Assembly: GCF_016937515.1 (NCBI RefSeq)
Contig: NZ_JAFHKM010000002.1
Span: 620,001 to 684,000, forward strand
Source of the DNA: Cohnella algarum
GTDB lineage: Bacteria; Bacillota; Bacilli; Paenibacillales; Paenibacillaceae
DNA length: 64,000 bases
Direction of reading: 5' to 3'
The first letter of the stretch is position 1. Each line of letters begins with the position of its first letter. Below the pieces are notes generated by a model that saw only the letters and a list, made by a program, of their open reading frames with translations, was not told where the DNA came from and searched no databases. Below, piece by piece: positions 32,768 to 41,152 of this stretch. Both the position numbers and the translations under genes were made by a program.

Positions 32768-33577
32768 TTATAACAACCGTTCGATCCGGGCTTCCAGCTC
32801 GACCGGGGAAAACGGCTTGGTCACGTAATCCGCGACGCCGAGGGCAAAACATTTCCGCTTCGTTTCCTCCGCCCGGTTGTCGGTGAAAACGACGATTTTG
32901 CCGGCCGCCTCCGGATCTTCTCCCTTGATGCGGGTCAGCAGATGGTAGCCGTCGATGCCGGACAGGTTGAGATCCGTCACGACGACGTCGGGCTTTTCCC
33001 TGCGGAACAGCTCGAGTCCGCGCTTCCCGTCGCGCGCGGCCAGCACGCGATAGCCCTTCATGCGGAGGCGCAGCTGCAAATAGCCGCTCTCCTCCTCGTC
33101 GCCGTCGACGAGCAGCACCGACTGCGAACCGCTCGCCGCCTTCCGCTCGTGAAACAGCGCGATTTCCTCGCCGGCGGGCAGCTGCTCGAACCGTTCGACG
33201 ACTTCGTCGAACCATTGCGGATTCCGTTCCGCCCGCTCGCCCACGCCGGCAAGCATGACGACGTAGTCGCCCGCCGCGATTTTCGCCAGCAGCCCCTTGA
33301 CCAGGAGCGCCATATAATGCGTTTCGCTCCAGGGAGAATCGAACAGCAGGAAAGCGGCCCGACGTTCCGCCGGATCGGCCAGCGCTTCGACCGGCATCCG
33401 ACGCTCGGTCTCCAGGAGCGAACGCACGGCATGCAGCATATCGTCGAACGCCCCCATGCTGCGGACGAGCAAAATGCCGCATTGGACCGGCTTCGCCTGC
33501 TTGTCGAACCAATATTTTTCCAACACCGCTTGATACATTCTGTCATTCAGCTTGCTTGCGACCGAAGCGCTGCTCAT
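32768..33577 (-). CDS. protein with C-terminal receiver domain and unassigned N-terminal domain
   Basis: Cytoplasmic protein of 269 residues. The receiver domain is unusually at the C-terminus (about 152-269): acidic pocket Asp158/Asp160 in LLVDGDEEE, phospho-acceptor Asp202 in VVVTDLNLSGIDGY, and Lys254 in YVTKPF. Residues 1-150 form an alpha/beta domain that I cannot name (CGILLVRSMGAFDDMLHAV; AGDYVVMLAGVGERAE). A degenerate nucleotide-cyclase-like fold is a guess. There is no DNA-binding domain, so it probably controls protein activity. Its ATG abuts the stop of the glycosyltransferase gene (TAGATG), implying a matched role, probably control of polymer synthesis. Confidence 0.8.
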   Translation of the reverse strand: MSSASVASKLNDRMYQAVLEKYWFDKQAKPVQCGILLVRSMGAFDDMLHAVRSLLETERRMPVEALADPAERRAAFLLFDSPWSETHYMALLVKGLLAKIAAGDYVVMLAGVGERAERNPQWFDEVVERFEQLPAGEEIALFHERKAASGSQSVLLVDGDEEESGYLQLRLRMKGYRVLAARDGKRGLELFRREKPDVVVTDLNLSGIDGYHLLTRIKGEDPEAAGKIVVFTDNRAEETKRKCFALGVADYVTKPFSPVELEARIERLL

Positions 33578-35023
33578 CTATGCCTCTCCTCCTGTCATTA
33601 CGGTCGATGGCTTCGTTCCCGAATCCTGATTCCAGCTTTGTCTCGTCATGACGCCCCAGGAATTGTTTTTGCGCAAAAATTCGATGTGTCCCTGCAGCCG
33701 CCAAAGCACCCCGATCTGGTAGTAGCCCAAAAACATGAGCGCGGCGAAGCCGATCATTTTGAACGTATCCTTCACGCTCGGGTAGCGGCGGAACGCCAGC
33801 TCCTCCAGCACGAGACTGCCAACGGCCAGCAAATAGCCGTTCAAAAAGTTGATGATCGCGAACGTCAGCAAAATCGGCCACTGCGTCATATCCATCGCGA
33901 CGTACCCGACGAGCGCCAGCAGGCCGGTGAGCTTGAAATACGGGTTCAGCGTTTCGAACAGCACGTTGTACGGAACCGTCAGCAGGCCGAACACCTTGTA
34001 CTTCGGATTGAAAAACAGGTCGCGGTTTTCCAGCATGTTTTTCAAATTGCCGCGGCCCCAGCGCTTGCGCTGGCTGCTCAGAATCCGGTACGAGTCCGGA
34101 GCCTGGGTCCAGCAAACGGCGTCCGGGCAATAGGCGACGCGGTACGGCAGCTTGTTTTCGAGCATGTACCGGTGAAGCTTGATAATGATGTTCATGTCTT
34201 CGCCGGGGTAGCCGTCGCGGTAGCCGCCGACTTTGACGACAGTGTCCTTGCGGAACATCCCGAACGCCCCGGATACGATAATGAGGCCGTTAATATGGCT
34301 CCAGCCGATCCGCCCGCCGAGAAACGCCTTCATGTATTCGAGCGTTTGGAACATCGGCCACATTTTTTTCGGCAGGCGCACGTCCGCAATGTCGCCGTCG
34401 CGGATCGTGCAGCCGTTCGCGATCCGGACGTTGCCTCCGATCGCGACCGTTTCCGTCGGGTTTTCCATGTAGACCCGCGACATGCGGATAAGCGCGTCCT
34501 TCTCCAGCAGGGAATCCGCGTCGATCGAGCAGATCAGCGGGTAGTGCGACAGGTTGATGCCGGCGTTCAGCGAATCGGCCTTGCCGCCGTTGCTTTTGTC
34601 CACGACGTACAAATTCGGGTAATCCGGGTTATAGTACACCGTCTTGATTTTCGTGCAATCGATCTCGTAATGCACCGTCTCGTCCGTTTTCGGCCGCAGC
34701 CGGAACGCCTCGATCAGCACCTGCAGCGTATTGTCCTTCGAGCCGTCGTTGACGACGATGACCTCGTACGTATGGTAGCTCAGCGTAAGCAGCGACTTCA
34801 CGTTCTCGATGATGGTCAGTTCCTCGTTGTACGCGGGAACGAGCAGCGAGACGGGCGGCGCGTACTCCGAGCCGGACAGCGACCGGAAGCGCGAATACAC
34901 CGCTCCTTTGATCATTCCGTAAACCCCTTTGTACGACAAAAACAACACGACAAAATAAAGCAGGCTGACCGCCATGACGTAGTACATGACGACCGTGCCG
35001 TAGCCGAGCAAAAGCTCTCTCAT
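33578..35023 (-). CDS. processive family 2 glycosyltransferase (polysaccharide synthase)
   Basis: Inner-membrane synthase of 481 residues. A transmembrane helix lies near residues 5-36. The GT2 domain has PAYNEE, Asp93 (VVNDGSKDN), DAD 168-170 (SIDADSLLE), GED 274-276 and QRKRW 318-322. The last is the QxxRW motif of processive synthases such as cellulose, hyaluronan and poly-GlcNAc synthases. Several C-terminal transmembrane helices follow (KLTGLLALVGYVAM, ILLTFAIINFLNGYLLAVGS). The ATG at 35023 overlaps the HEAT gene stop (ATGA) and has AGGAGG upstream; longer in-frame starts lie inside that gene. With glmS and a UDP-sugar dehydrogenase beside it, an amino-sugar and/or uronate polymer is likely. 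Confidence 0.9.
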   Translation of the reverse strand: MRELLLGYGTVVMYYVMAVSLLYFVVLFLSYKGVYGMIKGAVYSRFRSLSGSEYAPPVSLLVPAYNEELTIIENVKSLLTLSYHTYEVIVVNDGSKDNTLQVLIEAFRLRPKTDETVHYEIDCTKIKTVYYNPDYPNLYVVDKSNGGKADSLNAGINLSHYPLICSIDADSLLEKDALIRMSRVYMENPTETVAIGGNVRIANGCTIRDGDIADVRLPKKMWPMFQTLEYMKAFLGGRIGWSHINGLIIVSGAFGMFRKDTVVKVGGYRDGYPGEDMNIIIKLHRYMLENKLPYRVAYCPDAVCWTQAPDSYRILSSQRKRWGRGNLKNMLENRDLFFNPKYKVFGLLTVPYNVLFETLNPYFKLTGLLALVGYVAMDMTQWPILLTFAIINFLNGYLLAVGSLVLEELAFRRYPSVKDTFKMIGFAALMFLGYYQIGVLWRLQGHIEFLRKNNSWGVMTRQSWNQDSGTKPSTVMTGGEA

Positions 35024-36096
35024 TTCATACCTCCTGGAAACGCCATTTGCTCGCGGATGACGGCCTGCGCGGCTTCGGCCGAAGGGCCGGCGTTTTTCGC
35101 GTTCGCCGTCCGGTAAAGCTCCGCAAGGCCTTCTTTTCCGTATTGGGCGAGACTTTTGGCGCCGTTGTAGCGAACGTGCCATTCGTCGTCTTCAAGCGCT
35201 TCGCGCAGCGGAGCGACGCTTTCGGCCCGGCCGCTCCGGCCCAGCGCTTCGGCCGCGAGCGCCCGGATCTCCCAATCCGGATGGGCGAGCATCCGCTCCA
35301 GCCGTTCCGCCGGCGTGGCGGCTCCTTCCAGCGTCAGCAGCCGGGCCGCCTGCAGGCGAACCTCCTTCTCTCTCGAGCCGGTCAGCCCGATCAGCCGCTC
35401 CGTGAAATCGCCCGGCGGGCGTTTTCGCATCGCCGCCAGCGCCAGCAGCGTTTTGCCCTCTTCCTCGCTCTGCAAAAAGTCGGCGACGATCCGCGAGCTG
35501 TCCAGCTCCGATTCCAGCAAAATATCCGCGATCAGCTCGTAAGAGTCCGTCCGGTAAGCCAGCAGCGTCAGCGCCATTTCGCGCAATTCGCCAAGCTGGC
35601 CGGCGCTTTTGGCGATCGCCCGGGCGACGATGAACGCCAGCGGCCCTTTGACGGACTTGAGCAGCCCAAGCATTCCCGGAACGGCCCGGCTGGCGCGCAT
35701 GCAGCCGAGCCGGTGCGCGGCGTCGAGCTTCACCCACTCGAACGGGCTTCCGAGCCTCGCGAGCTCGGCCTCCGCGAAGCCCATCTCCTCGCACAGCGCG
35801 ATCAGCTTCGCTTGCTGCACGCCTTTGAGCCGCTCGATCCAGTGAAGCAGCCGGTCCTGGACGAAACGGCTTTCCGCGGGCGTCGGCGGCGTCGGCGGCG
35901 CGTGAAGCTTGTCCGCGCCGTCCAGATTGGCGAGCACGTACGTAAACCAGTCGTCGTATTTGGCGTTCGTTCGTTCCGCGAGCTTCCGTTTCCGGTTCCC
36001 GGACAATTTCAACGCGAACAGGACAATAAGCCCGATGGCGATCAACGCCAGCATGGCCAAAATGAAGTAACGGGCCATTTGCAAATTCGAATACAC
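35020..36096 (-). CDS. membrane-anchored HEAT-repeat protein
   Basis: Protein of 358 residues with one N-terminal transmembrane helix (FILAMLALIAIGLIVLFAL, about 11-30) and a basic patch. A cytoplasmic helical solenoid follows. HEAT-like repeats are clear in the C-terminal half: VRLQAARLLTLEGAATPAER, then HPDWEIRALAAEALGRSGRA and DDEWHVRYNGAKSLAQYGKE. Such solenoids are scaffolds; from its place between the hydrolase and the synthase it may hold the membrane complex together. It starts four bases after the hydrolase gene and overlaps the synthase gene by four. Confidence 0.82.
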   Translation of the reverse strand: MYSNLQMARYFILAMLALIAIGLIVLFALKLSGNRKRKLAERTNAKYDDWFTYVLANLDGADKLHAPPTPPTPAESRFVQDRLLHWIERLKGVQQAKLIALCEEMGFAEAELARLGSPFEWVKLDAAHRLGCMRASRAVPGMLGLLKSVKGPLAFIVARAIAKSAGQLGELREMALTLLAYRTDSYELIADILLESELDSSRIVADFLQSEEEGKTLLALAAMRKRPPGDFTERLIGLTGSREKEVRLQAARLLTLEGAATPAERLERMLAHPDWEIRALAAEALGRSGRAESVAPLREALEDDEWHVRYNGAKSLAQYGKEGLAELYRTANAKNAGPSAEAAQAVIREQMAFPGGMK

Positions 36097-36100
36097 TTTT

Positions 36101-38350
36101 TTAGCCTCCCGTTTTCGGCTTGCCGCCGATTTCGCGGTACGCGTTCTGCATCATGAAATAGCCGGTCTTCAGCCGTTCCGTATACGCGACCGTCTCCCAG
36201 CCATCCCATGCGTACAGCGGCGCTTGCGACAGGTCGTACGGTCGGCCGCCCGCCTCCTCCGCATTCAGGCCCGAAACGGCGTTCGTCTGCTTGTCGACGA
36301 TCCACGGGACGAAGCGGATGCCCGCGATCGTCTCCGTCTTGAACGCCTTGTCCGGCATTTCGTAACTCACGGCCTGAAGCGAGCTCGGATCGGCGATGCC
36401 GAGCAGTATCCATGGAACGCGAAGCTCGATGAAGCCGCCTTCGTACTGCCACATCGCAAGCGAATCGAACGCCGGCGAGGCGGGACTGTTCGTTCCGCGC
36501 CTGAGGCCGCCCACGACGACGTTCTCGTAGGGATGGGCGGTTTTCGTATCGGGCGGCTCCATCTTCAGGCTCAGCGGCAGCCTCCATTCGTTAAACAGGC
36601 CGGAGTCGTCCGCCAGCTCCGCTTCCGACATGTCGATCATGCCGTAGACGAATCCGTACAGCCGCTTTTCCATATCGTAGTTGGCGGCGATCCGAACGCC
36701 CGTCTCGTCGTCCTTGCCGATCGTCACGAGCGTTTCCAGCCCCTCGTTCAGCGTGACGCCCGGCAGCTCCTTGCCGTGGCGGTTGCCGCCGGGCAGCGTG
36801 TCCGCGCCGATATGGAGCGTCTCCTTGTCCGGATCGAAATCGCGGTCAAGCCGGATCGACAAGTAAACATACGCTTCGTCGTGCGCCGCGTAAATCGACT
36901 CGACGCCGGGGACGCTTGCGGCAAGCTCCGTTTTTTCCGTCTCGTCCAGCTCGTCCCAATCGCGGCCGTCTCCGTCGATGCGGAGCTTGTCCTCCAGTCC
37001 CGGGTACATGCCGAGCAGCCCGAACTGCTTTTCGTTCGTCAGCACGTTGAGCCAGTAGGCCCGCCGGTCCTCCGGCAGCTCCATCGGCATCGTGTTCCAC
37101 GTCTTCTTGAACCACTCGTCCTGCCACATGAACAGGATCGCCCCGGCATAGCCTTCGCCGCGGATCATTTTCGTCATGTCGGCGTCGATTTCCCCCTGCT
37201 CCGCCTCGTTGTGGCCGCCCTGCGAGCGGCCGAGCGGGCCTTCGTGGGAGACCCCGGCCGAGGACGGCACGCCGTACTCCGTCACCATGAGCGGGATGTC
37301 CTTGTGGTATGCTTTCAGTCGCCGCAAATACGCCGCGTACGTATCCGTCCGCCCGTCCTTGTCGCCGACGCGGAAAAAATCCGGATAATACGGGTAGGCA
37401 TGGTAAGAGGCGAAGTAGCCGGCGTTCCAATCGACGGGCCGGACATGCGTCGCGTCGACGCTGACCATATCCTCGGTAAACAGCGGCTCTTCCGGGTGGG
37501 ACAGCACGTCCGTCGTCACCCAGTTCGTGAACGTCATCGGATGCTGCCAGCCGTAGGCGATCTCCGTCGCGGCGGCGCGGTCAAGCATCCGCGCGAGCCA
37601 GGCTTCGAACGCCGTGGCGCCTTCGGAAGCGGCGAAATATTCGCCGGCGAACGCCTTTTTGTCGGCGTGCAGCTCGTTCGTGTTCGCGACCATTTCGGGG
37701 TCCCACTCGGTGCCGATGCTCCACGCGAGCAAATATTGCCCCGCGTTCGTCCGGTAGCTTCCCGAGCTTTTGCCCGGGGACTCCGGCTCCTCCAAATCGC
37801 CGTACACGGCTTTGACGTCTTTTTCGATCTCCGCGAGGAATGCCGCCGTAATCTCTTCGTCGTAGGCGTCGCGCTTCTCGATCAGCTGCTCCTCCGGCGA
37901 CCAGATGCCCTGTATGAAATAAAGCGGATCGTCCGCGTGTTTGTTGTTGAACTCGACAAGGCTCGAGTAGAAGACCGGCTGATGGCGCGTATAGACGCGA
38001 ATGACGTTCGCGCCCATCTCCTTGATTTGGGCGAACCAGCGCATGTAATCGTCCCGCGCGATCGGAAATTCGCCGGGAAAATGTCCCGGGACCGTCGCGC
38101 CCAGGTTGACCCCTTGCACGAAAAGCGGCTGCCAGGCTCCATCCTCATAGATCTGGATGACCTCGCCCTCGGTCCGGAATTTCAGCCGCGTGCCGTCTTC
38201 GGCCGTCAGCCGTTCCACTTCCTTGTCCGCGTAAACGAAATGGCTCCACAGGTAAAAACCGGACGCGCAGACGACCGCAAGCAGCCCGATGCCGAGCAGC
38301 CGCTTGGCGCCCCGGCCCAAGCCGCTCCGCCGTCCGCCCGTGCCCGCCAT
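36101..38350 (-). CDS. membrane-anchored glycoside hydrolase-like protein
   Basis: Protein of 749 residues with a Gly/Arg-rich start, a transmembrane anchor (LLGIGLLAVVCASGFYLW, about 18-36) and an extracellular part. The catalytic region (about 75-420) looks like a clan-A TIM barrel: QGVNLGATVPG, MGANVIRVYTRHQPVFY, a likely acid/base Glu215 in WSIGTEWDPEM and a likely nucleophile Glu358 in LMVTEYG. A second half (about 450-735) is beta-rich, with DGRDWDELDETEK resembling family 9-type carbohydrate-binding modules. It could trim or release the polymer made by the synthase two genes downstream. The ATG at 38350 shares its A with the glmS stop (TAATG). Confidence 0.78.
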   Translation of the reverse strand: MAGTGGRRSGLGRGAKRLLGIGLLAVVCASGFYLWSHFVYADKEVERLTAEDGTRLKFRTEGEVIQIYEDGAWQPLFVQGVNLGATVPGHFPGEFPIARDDYMRWFAQIKEMGANVIRVYTRHQPVFYSSLVEFNNKHADDPLYFIQGIWSPEEQLIEKRDAYDEEITAAFLAEIEKDVKAVYGDLEEPESPGKSSGSYRTNAGQYLLAWSIGTEWDPEMVANTNELHADKKAFAGEYFAASEGATAFEAWLARMLDRAAATEIAYGWQHPMTFTNWVTTDVLSHPEEPLFTEDMVSVDATHVRPVDWNAGYFASYHAYPYYPDFFRVGDKDGRTDTYAAYLRRLKAYHKDIPLMVTEYGVPSSAGVSHEGPLGRSQGGHNEAEQGEIDADMTKMIRGEGYAGAILFMWQDEWFKKTWNTMPMELPEDRRAYWLNVLTNEKQFGLLGMYPGLEDKLRIDGDGRDWDELDETEKTELAASVPGVESIYAAHDEAYVYLSIRLDRDFDPDKETLHIGADTLPGGNRHGKELPGVTLNEGLETLVTIGKDDETGVRIAANYDMEKRLYGFVYGMIDMSEAELADDSGLFNEWRLPLSLKMEPPDTKTAHPYENVVVGGLRRGTNSPASPAFDSLAMWQYEGGFIELRVPWILLGIADPSSLQAVSYEMPDKAFKTETIAGIRFVPWIVDKQTNAVSGLNAEEAGGRPYDLSQAPLYAWDGWETVAYTERLKTGYFMMQNAYREIGGKPKTGG

Positions 38351-40188
38351 TATTCGACGGTTACGCTTTTGGCGAGATTTCGGGGCTTGTCCACGTCAAA
38401 GCCCCGCGCAACGGAAGCGTAGTAAGCGAGCAGCTGCAGCGGAATGGCGGCCAGCGCCGGCATCAGCATCGGATGCGTATCGGGCAAGGGCAGCGCCCTG
38501 CCGGCCTGGCGCGCCAGCTCTTCCGCCTGCGAAGCGGGCGCGACGCCGAGCACGCGGGCGCCGCGCGCCATCACTTCGCGGATATTGCTGACGGTTTTCT
38601 CCGTCAGATAAGGATCGGTGGCCAGCGCCACGACCGGCGTGCCCTCCTCGATCAGCGCGAGCGTGCCGTGCTTGAGCTCGCCTGCCGCGTAGGCTTCGGA
38701 ATGGATGTACGAAACTTCCTTCAGCTTGAGCGAAGCCTCCATCGCGGCCGCGTAGTCCATGCCGCGGCCGATGAAAAACAGATGATCGCGGGCGGCGATT
38801 TCCTCCGCATAAGCTTTCACTTCCGCGGCGGATTGCCGCAGCGCCGTTTCCGCCTGATCCGGCAGCGCCTGAAGCGACCGGACGACTTCGCCGATGTCGG
38901 CGTCCGCCATCGTTCCCCGCGCGCATGCCAGATGCAGCGCGAACGCGTACAGGACGAGAAGCTGCGTCGTGTACGCCTTGGTCGAGGCGACCGAAATTTC
39001 CGGGCCGGCCCAGGTGAACAAGACGTCGTCGGCTTCCCGGGCAACCGTGCTGCCGACGACGTTCGTCACCGCGACGGCGTAAGCGCCATGCCGCTTGGCC
39101 TCGCGAAGCGCGGCCAGCGTGTCCGCCGTCTCGCCCGATTGGCTGACGACGAGGACGAGCGTGTTCGGCCCGACGATCGGCGAGCGGTACCGGTACTCCG
39201 AGGCGACGTCCGCCTCGGCCGGGAGCCGGGCCCATTTTTCGATCGCCTGCCGGCCGACGAGGCCGGCGTGGAAGGCGGTGCCGCAGGCGACGATATGCAC
39301 GCGGTCGAACGCGTTCAGCCGTTCCTTCGAAAGCTTCAGCTCCGGAAAGTAGATCCACGGGTATCCGGTGAGCAGACGGGTGCTCAGCGTATCGCGGAAC
39401 GCCTGCGGCTGATCGTGGATTTCCTTGAGCATGAAGTGGTCGTAGCCGGCTTTTTCCGCGACGGCCAAGTCCCAATGGACGCGAAACGGCTCCTTTTTGA
39501 TAAAGTTGCCTTCGATCGTCATCAGCTTCGCTTCTTGCCTGGTCAGCACCGCCATTTCCCCGTCGTCGAGGATGTACACGTCGCGGGTATGCTCCAAAAT
39601 CGCGGGAATGTCGGAGCCGATAAAATGCTCCCCGTCGCCGATCCCGATGATGAGCGGGCTGTGCAGCCGCACCGCGATCAGCTTGTCCGGCTCCCGCGCG
39701 GACAGCACCGCCAGCGCATAAGCGCCGCGCATCCGGCGCGTCGCCGCCTGCACGGCTTTGACGATGTCGCCCTCGTAATGCGAGGCGATCAGATGGCCGA
39801 TCACTTCCGTGTCGGTTTCCGACACGAACTCGACGCCGCCGGCGACCAGTTCTTCTTTCAGTTCCATGTAATTTTCGATAATGCCGTTGTGCACGACGGA
39901 AATGTTTTGCTCGCCGCACGTGTGCGGATGCGAGTTTTGGTCGGAAGGCTTGCCGTGCGTCGCCCACCGGGTATGGCCGATGCCGATCGTGCCGGCCGGC
40001 ATTTCCGTCTGCTCAAGGCGCCGTTCCAGATCGGCGATCCGCCCTTTCGCTTTCACGACCCGGAGTCCGCCTTCGGCGCAAACCGCGATTCCTGCCGAGT
40101 CGTAGCCGCGGTACTCCAGCTTTTTCAATCCCTCAAGCAAAATGCTCGGCGAAGACTTGTCGCCGATATATCCCATAATTCCGCACAA
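38350..40188 (-). CDS. glmS: glutamine-fructose-6-phosphate aminotransferase, probable second copy
   Basis: Makes glucosamine 6-phosphate from fructose 6-phosphate and glutamine, the entry to UDP-GlcNAc. The 612 residues comprise an N-terminal glutaminase domain (essential Cys2 in MCGIMGYIG, then GHTRWATHG), two SIS isomerase domains (about 290-600), and the conserved C-terminus PRNLAKSVTVE. The start is TTG at 40188 with GGAG nine bases upstream; Cys2 fixes this start. The leader (40189-40444) lacks the conserved core of the glmS ribozyme usual for the housekeeping gene in Bacillales, and I see no other regulatory RNA there. With its position at the head of the polysaccharide operon, this suggests a dedicated copy. 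Confidence 0.93.
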   Translation of the reverse strand: MCGIMGYIGDKSSPSILLEGLKKLEYRGYDSAGIAVCAEGGLRVVKAKGRIADLERRLEQTEMPAGTIGIGHTRWATHGKPSDQNSHPHTCGEQNISVVHNGIIENYMELKEELVAGGVEFVSETDTEVIGHLIASHYEGDIVKAVQAATRRMRGAYALAVLSAREPDKLIAVRLHSPLIIGIGDGEHFIGSDIPAILEHTRDVYILDDGEMAVLTRQEAKLMTIEGNFIKKEPFRVHWDLAVAEKAGYDHFMLKEIHDQPQAFRDTLSTRLLTGYPWIYFPELKLSKERLNAFDRVHIVACGTAFHAGLVGRQAIEKWARLPAEADVASEYRYRSPIVGPNTLVLVVSQSGETADTLAALREAKRHGAYAVAVTNVVGSTVAREADDVLFTWAGPEISVASTKAYTTQLLVLYAFALHLACARGTMADADIGEVVRSLQALPDQAETALRQSAAEVKAYAEEIAARDHLFFIGRGMDYAAAMEASLKLKEVSYIHSEAYAAGELKHGTLALIEEGTPVVALATDPYLTEKTVSNIREVMARGARVLGVAPASQAEELARQAGRALPLPDTHPMLMPALAAIPLQLLAYYASVARGFDVDKPRNLAKSVTVE

Positions 40189-40390
40189 ATTCGATCACTC
40201 CAGACTCAGCATTCGATTGCGTTGCTGTCGATTCCGTTGTTGCACCATGTATCATAAACCGGGCAAAAGCGGCTTGCCTGAGAGATTTCTAACATTGCGT
40301 GTAGGAATTCTCACAATCGGCCCAGGAAAAACTTACAATTCTTTCATTTCCAAAGCGGCTGAAAGCCCCGAAATGTCCGGCGCGGCGGGA

Positions 40391-40435
40391 AAAAAAAGAA
40401 AATCCCGCCGCAATGCGTCGCATTGTAGCGGGATT
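40391..40435 (-). terminator. terminator after the nucleotidyltransferase gene
   Basis: AATCCCGC (40401-40408) pairs with GCGGGATT (40428-40435), with an inner CAATGCG/CGCATTG stem. On the minus strand the hairpin is followed by TTTTCTTTTTTTT. It separates the pxp operon from the polysaccharide operon. Confidence 0.88.
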
Positions 40436-40444
40436 AAGATTTTA

Positions 40445-41134
40445 TTATTTGGATTTTAACGTCTTTCGCAGCCATAGCTCATATTCCTGCGGAGTATCGA
40501 GATCGACCGGCATCGGCCCGGGCGAATCGACAAAACGGACATCCTTCCGATGAAGCGCCAGCACGTCCCGCGCGCCGACATCGCCTTCGACGGCCAGCAG
40601 CTCGGGAAACAGCCGCCGGTCGAGCAGCACCGGATGGCCGGGCTTCCCTTCGTAGCGCGCCTGCGCGGCAAGGCAGCCCGTCTCCCGGTACAGGCCGATC
40701 GCCCGGTCGATCGTCTCGGCCCGGAGATCCGGCTGATCGCCCAGCAGGACGACCGCCGCCGCTCCCCGCAGTTCCTCGATCCGGCGAATGCCCGCCGCGA
40801 GGGAGCCGCTCAGCCCCAGCCCGGGCTGCGGATTGACCGCAAACGCGACGGGCAGGCCGTCCAGTTCCCGGCGGATGGCGGCTTCTTCCGTCCCGCACAC
40901 GACGACGATGCCGGATGCGGACGACGCGCGCAGCGCCGCGCTCGCCACATGGCGGATCAGACTCGTTCCGCAAGCGGGGAGAAGCGGCTTCGGCCTGCCC
41001 ATCCGGGTCGACAGGCCGGCGGCGAGGATGACGATCCACACGTCCTCGCGAGGCGATTGCGCATCCCGGTGAAGCGATTGCGCGGCCGCATCGGCAGCAT
41101 GGAGTTCGCCTTGCGTCTCGGGTTCATGCGGCAT
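40445..41134 (-). CDS. MobA/MocA-like nucleotidyltransferase
   Basis: Protein of 229 residues with a Rossmann-type nucleotidyltransferase domain: VILAAGLSTRMGRPKPLLPA (signature near 35-54), VNPQPGLGLSGSLAAGI near 103, and LLGDQP near 129. This is the NTP_transf_3 family, which includes molybdopterin cytidylyl- and guanylyltransferases. The first ~30 residues are low-complexity (HAADAAAQSLHRDAQ). The ATG at 41134 follows GGAGG, 18 bases after pxpA, so it is probably the last gene of the pxp operon. No molybdenum enzyme is nearby, so another nucleotidyl transfer is possible. Confidence 0.82.
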   Translation of the reverse strand: MPHEPETQGELHAADAAAQSLHRDAQSPREDVWIVILAAGLSTRMGRPKPLLPACGTSLIRHVASAALRASSASGIVVVCGTEEAAIRRELDGLPVAFAVNPQPGLGLSGSLAAGIRRIEELRGAAAVVLLGDQPDLRAETIDRAIGLYRETGCLAAQARYEGKPGHPVLLDRRLFPELLAVEGDVGARDVLALHRKDVRFVDSPGPMPVDLDTPQEYELWLRKTLKSK

Positions 41135-41152
41135 TTCCGTCGCCTCCTTCGG

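Noticed and set aside
35021..35182. 53-codon N-terminal extension of the GT2 synthase
   Set aside because: It lies within the HEAT gene, and the ATG at 35023 has AGGAGG and ATGA coupling.
40189..40444. TPP or glmS riboswitch upstream of glmS, suggested by a CCTGAGAGATT string near 40277
   Set aside because: The string is on the plus strand and the other conserved parts of a TPP riboswitch, as well as the glmS ribozyme core, are missing.
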